A DNA stretch of 7,888 nucleotides, taken from Brachyspira pilosicoli. GTDB lineage: Bacteria; Spirochaetota; Brachyspiria; Brachyspirales; Brachyspiraceae. Below are positions 1 to 6,898 of the stretch, one piece after another. The DNA lies in NCBI RefSeq assembly GCF_019402445.1, contig NZ_SRZM01000091.1, positions 1 to 7,888 of the forward strand, in the 5' to 3' direction. The notes below the pieces were generated by a model. That model was not told the origin of the DNA and made no database searches. It saw nothing but the letters and a program-made list of their open reading frames with translations. The position numbers and the translations under genes were made by a program. How positions within the stretch are numbered: position 1 is the first letter of the stretch; every line of letters begins with the position of its first letter.

Positions 1-26
1 AATCTATATATTATGATAACTATTAA

Positions 27-54
27 TTGAAATTTTATTGTTTTAATATAATAT
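27..54 (+). promoter_or_regulatory. possible sigma-70 promoter for guaA
   Basis: TTGAAA at 27-32 lies 16 bases before TAATAT at 49-54. A perfect TATAAT overlaps it at 47-52, but at a short 14-base spacing. Either would give a leader of roughly 50 bases before the guaA start, too short for a purine riboswitch, and no such structure is seen. The surrounding DNA is so AT-rich that chance matches are likely, so this is a weak prediction. Confidence 0.35.
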
Positions 55-113
55 TGTCTAATTAATCTTAAATAAATCATAAATCATGTTTTTATTTTAA
101 AAAAGAGGAAAAT

Positions 114-1658
114 ATGCAAAACAATATTGATAAAGTTTTAATACTAGATTTTGGCTCTCAGTTTACACAGCTTATTACAAGAAGAATAAGAGAATTAAAT
201 GTTTATTCAGAGATTCACCCATTTCATGTTTCAATAGATTTTATAAAAGAGTTTAATCCAAAAGCAATAATACTTTCAGGGGGGCCTTCAAGCGTATATG
301 AAGAAGATGCTCCTAAAGTAGATAAAAAGTTATTTGAACTTGGTGTGCCTATACTAGGAATATGCTATGGTATGCAGATAATAGTTTATTCTATGGGCGG
401 AAAAGTTGAAAGTGCTGACAAAAGAGAATATGGAAAAGCTGAAATTGAAATTACTAATCATGAAAGCATATTTAAATCATTTGGTAAAAATAATATTGTG
501 TGGATGAGTCATGGAGACAGTATTAAATCTATACCAGAAGGTTTTGAACTTATAGCTAAAACTCCAAATACTGAACTTGCTGCTATAGAAAATAAAGAAA
601 AAAATATTTATGCTATACAGTTTCACCCTGAAGTGGTTCATACAGAAAACGGAATAAAAATAATAGAAAACTTTTTGTTTAATATTTGTAAGTGTGAAAG
701 AAATTGGAATATGGGTTCTTTTATAGAATATGAAATAAAAAGAATAAAAGAAACTGTAGGCGATAAAAATGTAATATTAGGACTTTCTGGCGGGGTTGAT
801 TCTTCTGTGGCTGCAGTGCTCATAGAAAAAGCTATAGGAAAGCAATTAAAATGTATATTTGTTAACAATGGACTATTAAGAAAAGATGAAGATAAAAAGG
901 TTGTTGAAGTATTTAGAGATAATTTCAATATTGATTTAATTTATGTTGATGCTTCAAAGAGATTTTTGGATAAGTTAGCAGGAGTTACAGACCCTGAGCA
1001 AAAGAGAAAAATAATAGGACATGAATTTGTAAGCGTATTTAATGATGAAGCTAAAAAGATAGAAAATGTAGGATTTTTAGCACAGGGAACACTTTATCCT
1101 GATGTTATAGAGAGTGTATCATTAAGAGGAAGTTCTGCGGTTATAAAAAGCCATCATAATGTAGGCGGACTTCCAAAGGATATGAAATTTGAACTTTTAG
1201 AGCCTTTCAGAGAATTATTCAAAGATGAAGTGAGAGAGATAGGTTTAGAATTAAAGCTTCCAGAAGATATAGTTTATAGGCAGCCTTTCCCTGGTCCTGG
1301 TTTAGCAGTAAGAATACTTGGGGACATTACAGAGGAGAGAGTAAAAATACTTCAAGAGGCTGATGATATAGTTGTAAGCGAGATAAAAAAGGCTGGACTT
1401 TATAGAAAATTATGGCAGTCTTTTGCTATACTTCTTCCTGTAAAAAGTGTTGGTGTTATGGGTGATGGCAGAACTTATGAGCAGGTTTGTGCTGTAAGAT
1501 GTGTTGAGAGTGTTGATGCTATGACTGCTGATTGGGCTAAAATTGATTATAATGTTTTGGGTATAATATCAAACAGAATAATAAACGAAGTTAAAGGTAT
1601 TAACCGCGTTGTTTATGATATATCTTCAAAACCGCCTGCTACTATAGAATGGGAATAA
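114..1658 (+). CDS. guaA: GMP synthase (glutamine-hydrolysing)
   Basis: Catalyses the last step of GMP synthesis in the cytoplasm: XMP is adenylated with ATP and aminated with ammonia from glutamine. The 514-residue protein has the full family layout and normal length. The N-terminal class I glutamine amidotransferase domain (about 7-190) carries SGGPSS (55-60), the nucleophile Cys84 in GICYGMQ, and His171/Glu173 in FHPE. The ATP pyrophosphatase domain carries the P-loop SGGVDSS (225-231). The C-terminal dimerisation domain holds [12 protein letters not shown] (389-400) and ends in the conserved KPPATIEWE. The start is fixed by AAGAGGAA at 103-110, just upstream of the ATG. A DNA methyltransferase gene follows after 9 bases, so the two are probably cotranscribed. 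All catalytic residues are present and nothing is truncated. Recognition is near certain. Confidence 0.98.
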   Translation: MQNNIDKVLILDFGSQFTQLITRRIRELNVYSEIHPFHVSIDFIKEFNPKAIILSGGPSSVYEEDAPKVDKKLFELGVPILGICYGMQIIVYSMGGKVESADKREYGKAEIEITNHESIFKSFGKNNIVWMSHGDSIKSIPEGFELIAKTPNTELAAIENKEKNIYAIQFHPEVVHTENGIKIIENFLFNICKCERNWNMGSFIEYEIKRIKETVGDKNVILGLSGGVDSSVAAVLIEKAIGKQLKCIFVNNGLLRKDEDKKVVEVFRDNFNIDLIYVDASKRFLDKLAGVTDPEQKRKIIGHEFVSVFNDEAKKIENVGFLAQGTLYPDVIESVSLRGSSAVIKSHHNVGGLPKDMKFELLEPFRELFKDEVREIGLELKLPEDIVYRQPFPGPGLAVRILGDITEERVKILQEADDIVVSEIKKAGLYRKLWQSFAILLPVKSVGVMGDGRTYEQVCAVRCVESVDAMTADWAKIDYNVLGIISNRIINEVKGINRVVYDISSKPPATIEWE

Positions 1659-1667
1659 TATAATAGC

Positions 1668-2633
1668 ATGGATGCAAAAGTTAAATCGGTAAAAAATAAA
1701 ACTATTGATTTTGATATAAATACTGAAGAAGGAAAAGCATATTTAAATAAATGTATTATAGATAGTGATAATATAAAAGAATACAAAAAAGAAGATATTA
1801 TAAATAAAACTATAAACGGTGATACTTTTGATGTATTAAAAAAAATAGAAAAAAATATAGCTGATTTAATGATAGTTGATCCTCCTTATAATATATCAAA
1901 AAACTATCATGGATATAAGTTTAAAGACAGAGATAATTTAAGCTATGATAAATATACTCATCTATGGATAGAAAGTATTATTCCTATACTAAAAGAAAAT
2001 GCCACAGTTTATGTATGCTGCGATTGGAAGTCAAGCCTCATTATAGGAAATGTATTAGAGAAATATTTTAAAATACAAAATAGAATTACTTGGCAGAGAG
2101 AGAAGGGGAGAGGGGCAAAAAATAATTGGAAAAATGGAATGGAAGATATATGGTTTGCTACAGTATCAAATAAATATACTTTTAATATAGATAGAGTAAA
2201 GATAAGAAGAAAAGTAATAGCTCCATACAAAATTGAAGGAAAACCAAAAGATTGGATAGAAACAGAAAACGGAAACTTTAGAGATACTTGCCCATCTAAT
2301 TTTTGGGACGATATATCTATTCCTTATTGGTCAATGCCAGAAAATACAGCACATCCAACTCAAAAACCAGAAAAATTAATAGCAAAATTAATATTGGCTA
2401 GCTCAAATGAAAATGATTTTGTATTTGACCCTTTTTTGGGAAGCGGCACTACTTCAGTTGTAGCTAAAAAATTAGGCAGAAACTACTCAGGCATAGAACA
2501 AAACCCAGCATACTGTGCTTGGGCAGAAAAAAGAATAGAACTCGCTCAAAAAAACAAAGAAATACAAGGATATACAGGTAACATCTTTTGGGAGAGAAAC
2601 ACAATGCAGCTTCAAAATAAGCTAAAAAAATAA
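1668..2633 (+). CDS. DNA adenine-N6-type methyltransferase, beta class, apparently without a partner nuclease
   Basis: Predicted to transfer a methyl group from S-adenosylmethionine to an exocyclic amino group in DNA. The catalytic motif IV is DPPYN (71-75), the form usual for N6-adenine enzymes. It precedes a variable region of about 140-225 that probably reads the target. HPTQKP (229-234) follows, and then the AdoMet-binding DPFLGSGTT (254-262). This order defines the beta class (Pfam N6_N4_Mtase). The central stretch around ITWQREKGRG recalls the M.MboII group, but the target sequence cannot be read from this. The 321-residue length is normal. About 48 residues precede the core and are not recognised. 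The ATG is 9 bases after guaA with only a poor ribosome site (GGAA, 12 bases upstream), so translation may be coupled to guaA; no later Met before residue 68 could replace it. No restriction gene lies on either side, so it looks like an orphan or solitary methylase. Confidence 0.9.
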   Translation: MDAKVKSVKNKTIDFDINTEEGKAYLNKCIIDSDNIKEYKKEDIINKTINGDTFDVLKKIEKNIADLMIVDPPYNISKNYHGYKFKDRDNLSYDKYTHLWIESIIPILKENATVYVCCDWKSSLIIGNVLEKYFKIQNRITWQREKGRGAKNNWKNGMEDIWFATVSNKYTFNIDRVKIRRKVIAPYKIEGKPKDWIETENGNFRDTCPSNFWDDISIPYWSMPENTAHPTQKPEKLIAKLILASSNENDFVFDPFLGSGTTSVVAKKLGRNYSGIEQNPAYCAWAEKRIELAQKNKEIQGYTGNIFWERNTMQLQNKLKK

Positions 2634-2661
2634 TTGAAAAAATATGACTTTATGTTAAAAT
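2634..2661 (+). promoter_or_regulatory. possible promoter for the diguanylate cyclase gene
   Basis: TTGAAA at 2634-2639, directly after the methyltransferase stop codon, is followed after 16 bases by TAAAAT at 2656-2661. It would give a leader of about 40 bases. The gap of 72 bases is the longest between plus-strand genes here, which fits a separate transcription start. The match is imperfect and the region is AT-rich. Confidence 0.3.
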
Positions 2662-2705
2662 TAATTTGGTATTATTAATATTTTTTTTGATTAAAGGCTT
2701 GTTAT

Positions 2706-3746
2706 ATGCATGTTGATATAATAAATTACATTAAGGCTGATAATGTCAAAATAATATATAAAAATACTACTTTTCAAGATTTAGTTGCTATATCATCTAA
2801 AAATCCTCCAAAACTATTTATCATCACAAATTCAAATAAGAAAATTTTTGGCGTTGTTACATATAATGATTTGTTCGCTGTTTTAGCAAAGCAAATGAAA
2901 AAAAAGAATATAGGTTGTCTTGCTAATCAAGATATATCAAAACTAGTTACTAAAAATTATATAAAAGTTCCATTTAATACAAATACTAATGATGTATTTA
3001 ATATGATGATAGATAAAAAACTAGATTATGCTATTGTTGTTGATGATAAAGATTTTCCTATAGGAATAGTGGATATATACACTTTATATGATATAATTCT
3101 TAAATTAAAAATAAGAAATATAAGGCTTAGTATAGATAATATAGAACTCGAATCATCTATAGAAAAAGATAGATTTATCAAAGAGTTAAAAAAAGAAATA
3201 GATATATTAAACGAACAATCAATAATTGACCATATTACCAATTTATATAATATAAGATATTTTTATAAAGTTATAGAAGAGGAAGCTGAAAGAGCTAAAC
3301 GTTATAAATATACTATATCACTTATATTTATGGATTTGGATCATTTTAAAAATGTCAATGATATATATGGGCATGATTGCGGTAATTTGGTGTTGCATGA
3401 AATAGGACGTTTATTAACTTCGTCATCTGATAATATACTAAGAAGAAGTGATATTTCTTTTAGATACGGAGGCGAAGAGTTTATTATTATTTGTCCTAAT
3501 ACGAATAAAGATGAAGCATTTACTGTTGGAGAGAGGATTAGAAGAACTGTTGAAAATAAAGTTTTTAATTATGAATCTCAAGATATAAAAATTACTATAA
3601 GCATAGGCATATCTGAATATAGGCATAATTCAAAAACATCAATATTTCAAAGTGTAAAAGAATCAGACATGGCTATGTATGAGGCCAAACATCAAGGCAG
3701 AAATAAAGTGATCATATATGATGAGAGGATATCTGAGAGAAAATAG
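2706..3746 (+). CDS. diguanylate cyclase with paired CBS sensor domains (CBS-CBS-GGDEF)
   Basis: Predicted to make cyclic di-GMP from two GTP. Residues about 5-65 and 73-135 form two CBS repeats, a module that in other proteins binds adenine nucleotides such as AMP, ATP or AdoMet. A charged, probably coiled-coil linker (about 138-175) leads to the GGDEF domain (about 176-340). The domain has FMDLDHFKNVND (208-219), where Asp210 and the Asn/Asp pair fit metal and GTP contacts. Its signature is GGEEF (255-259), a variant known in active cyclases. An RxxD inhibitory site (Arg246-Asp249) lies five residues before the signature, so product feedback is expected. No membrane segment or signal peptide is seen, so the protein is cytoplasmic. 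AAAGG at 2693-2697 supports the ATG start. A dehydrogenase gene follows 26 bases downstream. Whether the CBS pair really binds a nucleotide is inference from the family. Confidence 0.93.
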   Translation: MHVDIINYIKADNVKIIYKNTTFQDLVAISSKNPPKLFIITNSNKKIFGVVTYNDLFAVLAKQMKKKNIGCLANQDISKLVTKNYIKVPFNTNTNDVFNMMIDKKLDYAIVVDDKDFPIGIVDIYTLYDIILKLKIRNIRLSIDNIELESSIEKDRFIKELKKEIDILNEQSIIDHITNLYNIRYFYKVIEEEAERAKRYKYTISLIFMDLDHFKNVNDIYGHDCGNLVLHEIGRLLTSSSDNILRRSDISFRYGGEEFIIICPNTNKDEAFTVGERIRRTVENKVFNYESQDIKITISIGISEYRHNSKTSIFQSVKESDMAMYEAKHQGRNKVIIYDERISERK

Positions 3747-3772
3747 TATATTATTATTATAAGGATATATTT

Positions 3773-4861
3773 ATGGAAAGTTTATTTTTACCAAATTATA
3801 CTATTGGAAGCGATGCATATAATTATATAGATGATATATGTAACAATTATGGCTCTAATGCTGTTATTATTTCGGGACAAAAATCTTTAAATGCTTCAAG
3901 AGATATTTTATTAAAGAGCTTAAAAAATATAAAGGTAACTGCTGAAATTTATTATGGTGGTGTTGCGAGCTATGAGAATGTTGAGATGCTTAAAAATATT
4001 AAAGAGATAAAAGAGGCGGATATGATTTTTGCTGTTGGTGGGGGACGTTGTGTTGATACAGTGAAAACACTTTGTGATATGATAAATAAGCCTTTATTTA
4101 CATTTCCTACATTAGCTTCTAATTGTGCGGCTGTTACAAGTTTATCTGTTATGTATAATAGTGATGATTCTTATAAAAACTTATATACTCAAAAAAGACC
4201 TGCTATTCATACTTTTATCAATACTGATATTATATTAAACTCTCCTGAGAGATATTTTGTTGCGGGTATGGGAGATGCTTTATCTAAACAATATGAAACT
4301 TTATTTTCTACAAGAAATGAATCTCTTAATTATAAAGATTTTTTAGGCTATGAAATAATAAAAGAATGTTCTAATGATATAATAAAATATTCTCTAAAAG
4401 CTTTTAATGATTTTAAAAATAAAAAGTCTACTGATGATTTTAATAGAGTAGTTTTGCATATAGTATATACTACAGGACTTACATCGGTTACAATGAGAGA
4501 TGATTATCATATATCATTGCCCCATGCTGTATATAACGGACTTACAAGAATAAAGGAAATAGGTGAGAAGTATTTTCATGGAGAGCTTGTCGCTTATGGT
4601 ATACTCTTGCTTTTAACTATGGATAAAAAATTTGATGAACTTGAAAAAGTTTTTAATTTTAATAAATCTTTATCCCTCCCAACTTCAATAAAATCTATAG
4701 GCATAAAAGATATAAGTTTAGAAAATGATGACTTATCAAGAGTTTTAGAGGGGGCATATGCTTCAAAAGATTTGGAGGTTTCTCCTTATCCTATTACTAA
4801 AGATATGATAATTAATGCTATGCTAGAGCTTGAAGAGTATAATATAAAAAAAGCATTATAA
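3773..4861 (+). CDS. iron-containing alcohol dehydrogenase family protein, HcxA/YbdH-like (glycerol-dehydrogenase fold)
   Basis: An NAD(P)-dependent, metal-dependent oxidoreductase of 362 residues, the normal family length. The nucleotide-binding loop AVGGGRCVDTVK is at 87-98. The three expected metal ligands are Asp168 (GMGDALSK), His251 (LPHAVYNGL) and His269 (YFHGELVAYG). In glycerol dehydrogenase the segment after FPT reads as a TDAP motif whose Asp contacts glycerol. Here it is ASNCAAVT (115-122), with Cys118 in the Asp position. From memory, this segment and the following LSVMYN match E. coli YbdH (HcxA), a hydroxycarboxylate dehydrogenase acting on 2-oxoacids, better than GldA. The substrate is therefore probably not glycerol, though it cannot be fixed from sequence. 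AAGGA at 3761-3765, seven bases before the ATG, sets the start. It is probably cotranscribed with the upstream diguanylate cyclase and ends before a strong terminator. Family assignment is firm; substrate is not. Confidence 0.88.
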   Translation: MESLFLPNYTIGSDAYNYIDDICNNYGSNAVIISGQKSLNASRDILLKSLKNIKVTAEIYYGGVASYENVEMLKNIKEIKEADMIFAVGGGRCVDTVKTLCDMINKPLFTFPTLASNCAAVTSLSVMYNSDDSYKNLYTQKRPAIHTFINTDIILNSPERYFVAGMGDALSKQYETLFSTRNESLNYKDFLGYEIIKECSNDIIKYSLKAFNDFKNKKSTDDFNRVVLHIVYTTGLTSVTMRDDYHISLPHAVYNGLTRIKEIGEKYFHGELVAYGILLLLTMDKKFDELEKVFNFNKSLSLPTSIKSIGIKDISLENDDLSRVLEGAYASKDLEVSPYPITKDMIINAMLELEEYNIKKAL

Positions 4862-4886
4862 TTTTTGTTTATGTTTAAAAAATAAA

Positions 4887-4918
4887 AAGCTCTGGAATGA
4901 TGTTTTTTTCCAGAGCTT
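4887..4918. terminator. bidirectional intrinsic terminator between convergent genes
   Basis: AAGCTCTGGAA (4887-4897) pairs perfectly over 11 bases with TTCCAGAGCTT (4908-4918) around a 10-base loop. On the plus strand it is followed by TTAATTTTTTATTT. On the minus strand the downstream side reads TTTTTATTTTTT. It lies between the dehydrogenase (ending 4861) and the leftward membrane protein gene (ending 4942), so it can stop transcription from both sides. It is the only strong hairpin in the window. Confidence 0.9.
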
Positions 4919-4941
4919 AATTTTTTATTTAAGTTTATTTT

Positions 4942-5796
4942 TTATTTTAATGTTATAACATAATTCCATTGAGGCTGAGGATATCTTCCAGTTTTTCCAA
5001 CAGGCATTCCATTAGAATCTGTTATTTCTGCTTCAGCATATAATAAATATCTTCCTTTAGGTAAATATTGTCCTCCGCTTAATGGAGATTTTCTTCCTGC
5101 AAAATAGAATTGAGTTTGTGCTTGTCCTTCTATAACATATATTTTTGGAAGATAGAATATTAAATCTCTGCTTAAAATATTATAATTGTCATCTATTCTT
5201 CTAGCATAAAATCTTATTCTAGCAAATTTACCTTGAGGTGGTGTTTTTACAGCCAAAGTTATTAATAATGGCTCACTTCTAGAAGCAACAAATCTGTCAT
5301 TATAATTTATAATAAAAGAGCTTATATTAACAGCTTGATTATTATTTACTGTATTATTCAATGTTTGATTGTTTCCCATATTAGGTTCTACAACTACAGT
5401 ACCTGTCGTATCATAAATATATGCTGAACTTCCAGAAGAAGGTTTTTTAGTAGGCTCTGGTGCTATATCTGGTATATTGTTATTATTATTAGCTTCATAT
5501 AAACCATCATCTGTTAATGCTATACCATTATTATTTATATTAGTTTCTGTTATAGTAGGGTCAATAGTTTGATTTGTAGATAAGAAATCTTTTTCTTCTT
5601 GAGTAAGATCTTCACCGAATATATCATCTATTGTAGTATCAGTTGTTTCAGTTGTGTTTGTTTCTGGGAAATCTAGATTTGGCATTCCTTTACTATTTAA
5701 TATACTTCTTACAATAAAAAATCCTGCAACTGCTACTATTAATACTAAAAGAATTATTATCACTGGTTTTAATTTTGTTTTTATTTCGTTTGGCAT
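4942..5796 (-). CDS. single-span membrane-anchored protein with Thr/Asn/Asp-rich linker, function unknown
   Basis: I do not recognise this 284-residue protein. It starts with a short basic tail (Lys6, Lys8, Lys10), then one strongly hydrophobic segment (about 11-30) ending at Arg30. The body is therefore expected outside the cytoplasmic membrane. AVA at 22-24 might allow signal-peptidase cleavage, but the hydrophobic run continues past it, so an uncleaved anchor is more likely. There is no lipobox Cys. Residues about 44-157 are low complexity, rich in Thr, Asn and Asp, with an N-N-N-N-N run near 103-107 and a Pro/Lys/Ser patch at 113-124, as in a flexible linker. Residues about 158-284 look like a compact, beta-rich domain (alternating strands, PPQGKFARIRFYARR at 186-200, final WNYVITLK). 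TAAGGA at 5805-5810 supports the ATG at 5796. An ATG four bases further upstream is out of frame. It follows the sigma factor gene by about 100 bases. Confidence 0.8.
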   Translation of the reverse strand: MPNEIKTKLKPVIIILLVLIVAVAGFFIVRSILNSKGMPNLDFPETNTTETTDTTIDDIFGEDLTQEEKDFLSTNQTIDPTITETNINNNGIALTDDGLYEANNNNNIPDIAPEPTKKPSSGSSAYIYDTTGTVVVEPNMGNNQTLNNTVNNNQAVNISSFIINYNDRFVASRSEPLLITLAVKTPPQGKFARIRFYARRIDDNYNILSRDLIFYLPKIYVIEGQAQTQFYFAGRKSPLSGGQYLPKGRYLLYAEAEITDSNGMPVGKTGRYPQPQWNYVITLK

Positions 5797-5898
5797 ACAT
5801 GATATCCTTAGAATTTTTTCAATATATGCAATTAATTCGGATAATAATAAAAATGTTTTATAAAAAAATAATTAAAAGTGTATTAATCGTGCAATATG

Positions 5899-6825
5899 TT
5901 AATCCCAAAGGAAGCTTTTTAATTCTTTTGATAGGTTAAGACCGGATAGTTTTTTTAGTGCTTTTATTTGTATTTGTCTTACTCTCTCTCTTGTGATATT
6001 TAGTTCTTTTCCTGTATCTTCCAATGTTTTAGGCTCTTTTCCGTAGAGTCCAAATCTTTCTATAATTACAGTTCTTTCTTTTTCATCTAGAGCTTTTAAT
6101 GCTTCGGTTAAAGTATCTCTTAAACTTTCCATAAAAGCATCTTGATGAGGTGAAGGAAAGTTTTTATCTTCAATAAAAGAAGTCATATCATTATTATCAG
6201 AGTTTTTAAAGAAAGAGTCTACACTAGCAGTTTCTTGTGTGAATACTATTATAGAAGAGAGAGTTTTTCTGTCTATTTTCATTTCTTTAGCTATTTCATC
6301 TATTGAAGGCTCTCTTCCAAGCTGTTGTGTAAGGTTTTTAGATATTTGTATGCTTTTTTTTATTAATCTAGCTATATGCATTGGAAATCTTATAATATGT
6401 CTTTTGCTGGATATTTCTTTAACAATACTTTGTTTTATCCACCACACTCCATAAGTAGAAAATTTAAATCCTTTTCTATATTCAAACCTCTTTACAGCCT
6501 CTATTAAACCAATATTTCCCTCATCTATTATATCTATAAAAGGAACTCCGCTATTATAATATCTCTTTGCAATACTTATAACTAGCCTTAAATTTGATTT
6601 TACTAATTTATGCTGAATAGAATCTATTTCTTTATCAATCTCTTCAATTTCTTTAGAATACTTTTCTTCGTCCTCATCTATTAATTTATTTTTATTATCT
6701 CGGCACACTTCAAGACGCTGCCATAATTCTAATTCTTCTTCCTTTGTGAGTCTGCGTATTTCACCTATTTGTTTTAGGTATACGCTTACAGGACCTTTGT
6801 ATTCTTCGTTAATATCTTTTTTCAA
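5899..6825 (-). CDS. RNA polymerase sigma factor, sigma-70 family, RpoD/RpoS type without region 1.1
   Basis: Directs core RNA polymerase to promoters. Counting from the longer possible start at 6843, region 1.2 is about 17-45, region 2 about 78-152 (core-binding KSNLRLVISIAKRYYN, then FSTYGVWWIKQSI at 128-140), region 3 about 155-230 and region 4 about 240-305. The region 4 helix-turn-helix has ITRERVRQIQ (283-292), so a TTGACA-like -35 is expected. The acidic region 1.1 of primary factors is absent and the total is about 308 residues, which fits a group 2 or RpoS-like factor. Val141 replaces the Thr440 that helps E. coli RpoD read the -10; Gln138 (Gln437) is kept. The reading frame extends to a TTG at 6843 without a ribosome site. 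AGGA at 6835-6838 sits nine bases before a second TTG at 6823-6825, which I prefer as the start. No ATG is available before residue 155. Whether this is the main or an alternative sigma factor needs the rest of the genome. Confidence 0.93.
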   Translation of the reverse strand: MKKDINEEYKGPVSVYLKQIGEIRRLTKEEELELWQRLEVCRDNKNKLIDEDEEKYSKEIEEIDKEIDSIQHKLVKSNLRLVISIAKRYYNSGVPFIDIIDEGNIGLIEAVKRFEYRKGFKFSTYGVWWIKQSIVKEISSKRHIIRFPMHIARLIKKSIQISKNLTQQLGREPSIDEIAKEMKIDRKTLSSIIVFTQETASVDSFFKNSDNNDMTSFIEDKNFPSPHQDAFMESLRDTLTEALKALDEKERTVIIERFGLYGKEPKTLEDTGKELNITRERVRQIQIKALKKLSGLNLSKELKSFLWD

Positions 6826-6834
6826 GTGTATATT

Positions 6835-6838
6835 TCCT
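6835..6838 (-). promoter_or_regulatory. ribosome-binding site deciding the TTG start of the sigma gene
   Basis: On the minus strand AGGAAA begins here and lies nine bases before the TTG at 6825. The alternative TTG at 6843 lies upstream of this site and has no purine-rich stretch before it. The site therefore favours the shorter product, which begins MKKDINEEYKG. Confidence 0.65.
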
Positions 6839-6866
6839 ATCAAAAGAATATAAAAAATTAATATAT

Positions 6867-6896
6867 ATAGAATAAAAGATTTTTAAAAATTGTCAA
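6867..6896 (-). promoter_or_regulatory. possible promoter for the sigma factor gene
   Basis: The minus strand reads a perfect TTGACA at 6896-6891, just past the stop codon of the outer-membrane protein gene. Candidate -10 boxes are TTCTAT at 6872-6867 (18-base spacing) and TATATA at 6869-6864 (21-base spacing). Neither is ideal. The spacer contains the palindrome ATTTTTAAAAAT. A start here would give a leader of about 35 bases to the preferred TTG codon and would let the sigma gene be expressed apart from its upstream neighbour. Confidence 0.4.
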
Positions 6897-6898
6897 GA

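Noticed and set aside
74..87. Tandem repeat AAATCAT x2 upstream of guaA
   Set aside because: Only two short AT-rich copies, with no symmetry; not enough to call an operator.
86..100. Four-codon mini frame (ATG to TAA) just before the guaA ribosome site
   Set aside because: It has no ribosome site of its own and no regulatory codon pattern; expected by chance in AT-rich leader DNA.
638..928. Minus-strand open frame inside guaA
   Set aside because: It is low-complexity, rich in Ser, Phe and Leu, and lies wholly opposite conserved GMP synthase coding sequence; it is a shadow frame.
2009..2230. Minus-strand open frame inside the methyltransferase
   Set aside because: It is opposite the methyltransferase target-recognition region, has no ribosome site and no recognisable protein features.
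2660..2688. ATTAAT...ATTAAT hairpin followed by eight T residues after the methyltransferase
   Set aside because: The stem is only six A-T pairs, too weak for a confident terminator.
3026..3626. Two minus-strand open frames inside the CBS-GGDEF gene
   Set aside because: Both are Ser/Ile/Phe-rich shadows of a well-supported gene.
5654..5863. Plus-strand open frame over the start of the membrane protein gene
   Set aside because: It is antisense to the anchored N-terminus and has no ribosome site; the opposite gene has a good start.
5811..5898. Gap between the sigma gene and the membrane protein gene searched for a promoter or terminator
   Set aside because: Only AT-rich partial matches were found (a TATAAA with no properly spaced -35, and a five-base ATTAA/TTAAT pairing); nothing strong enough to list.
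6239..6454. Plus-strand open frame inside the sigma factor gene
   Set aside because: It is opposite conserved sigma regions 2 to 3, and its composition is typical of a reverse-frame artefact.
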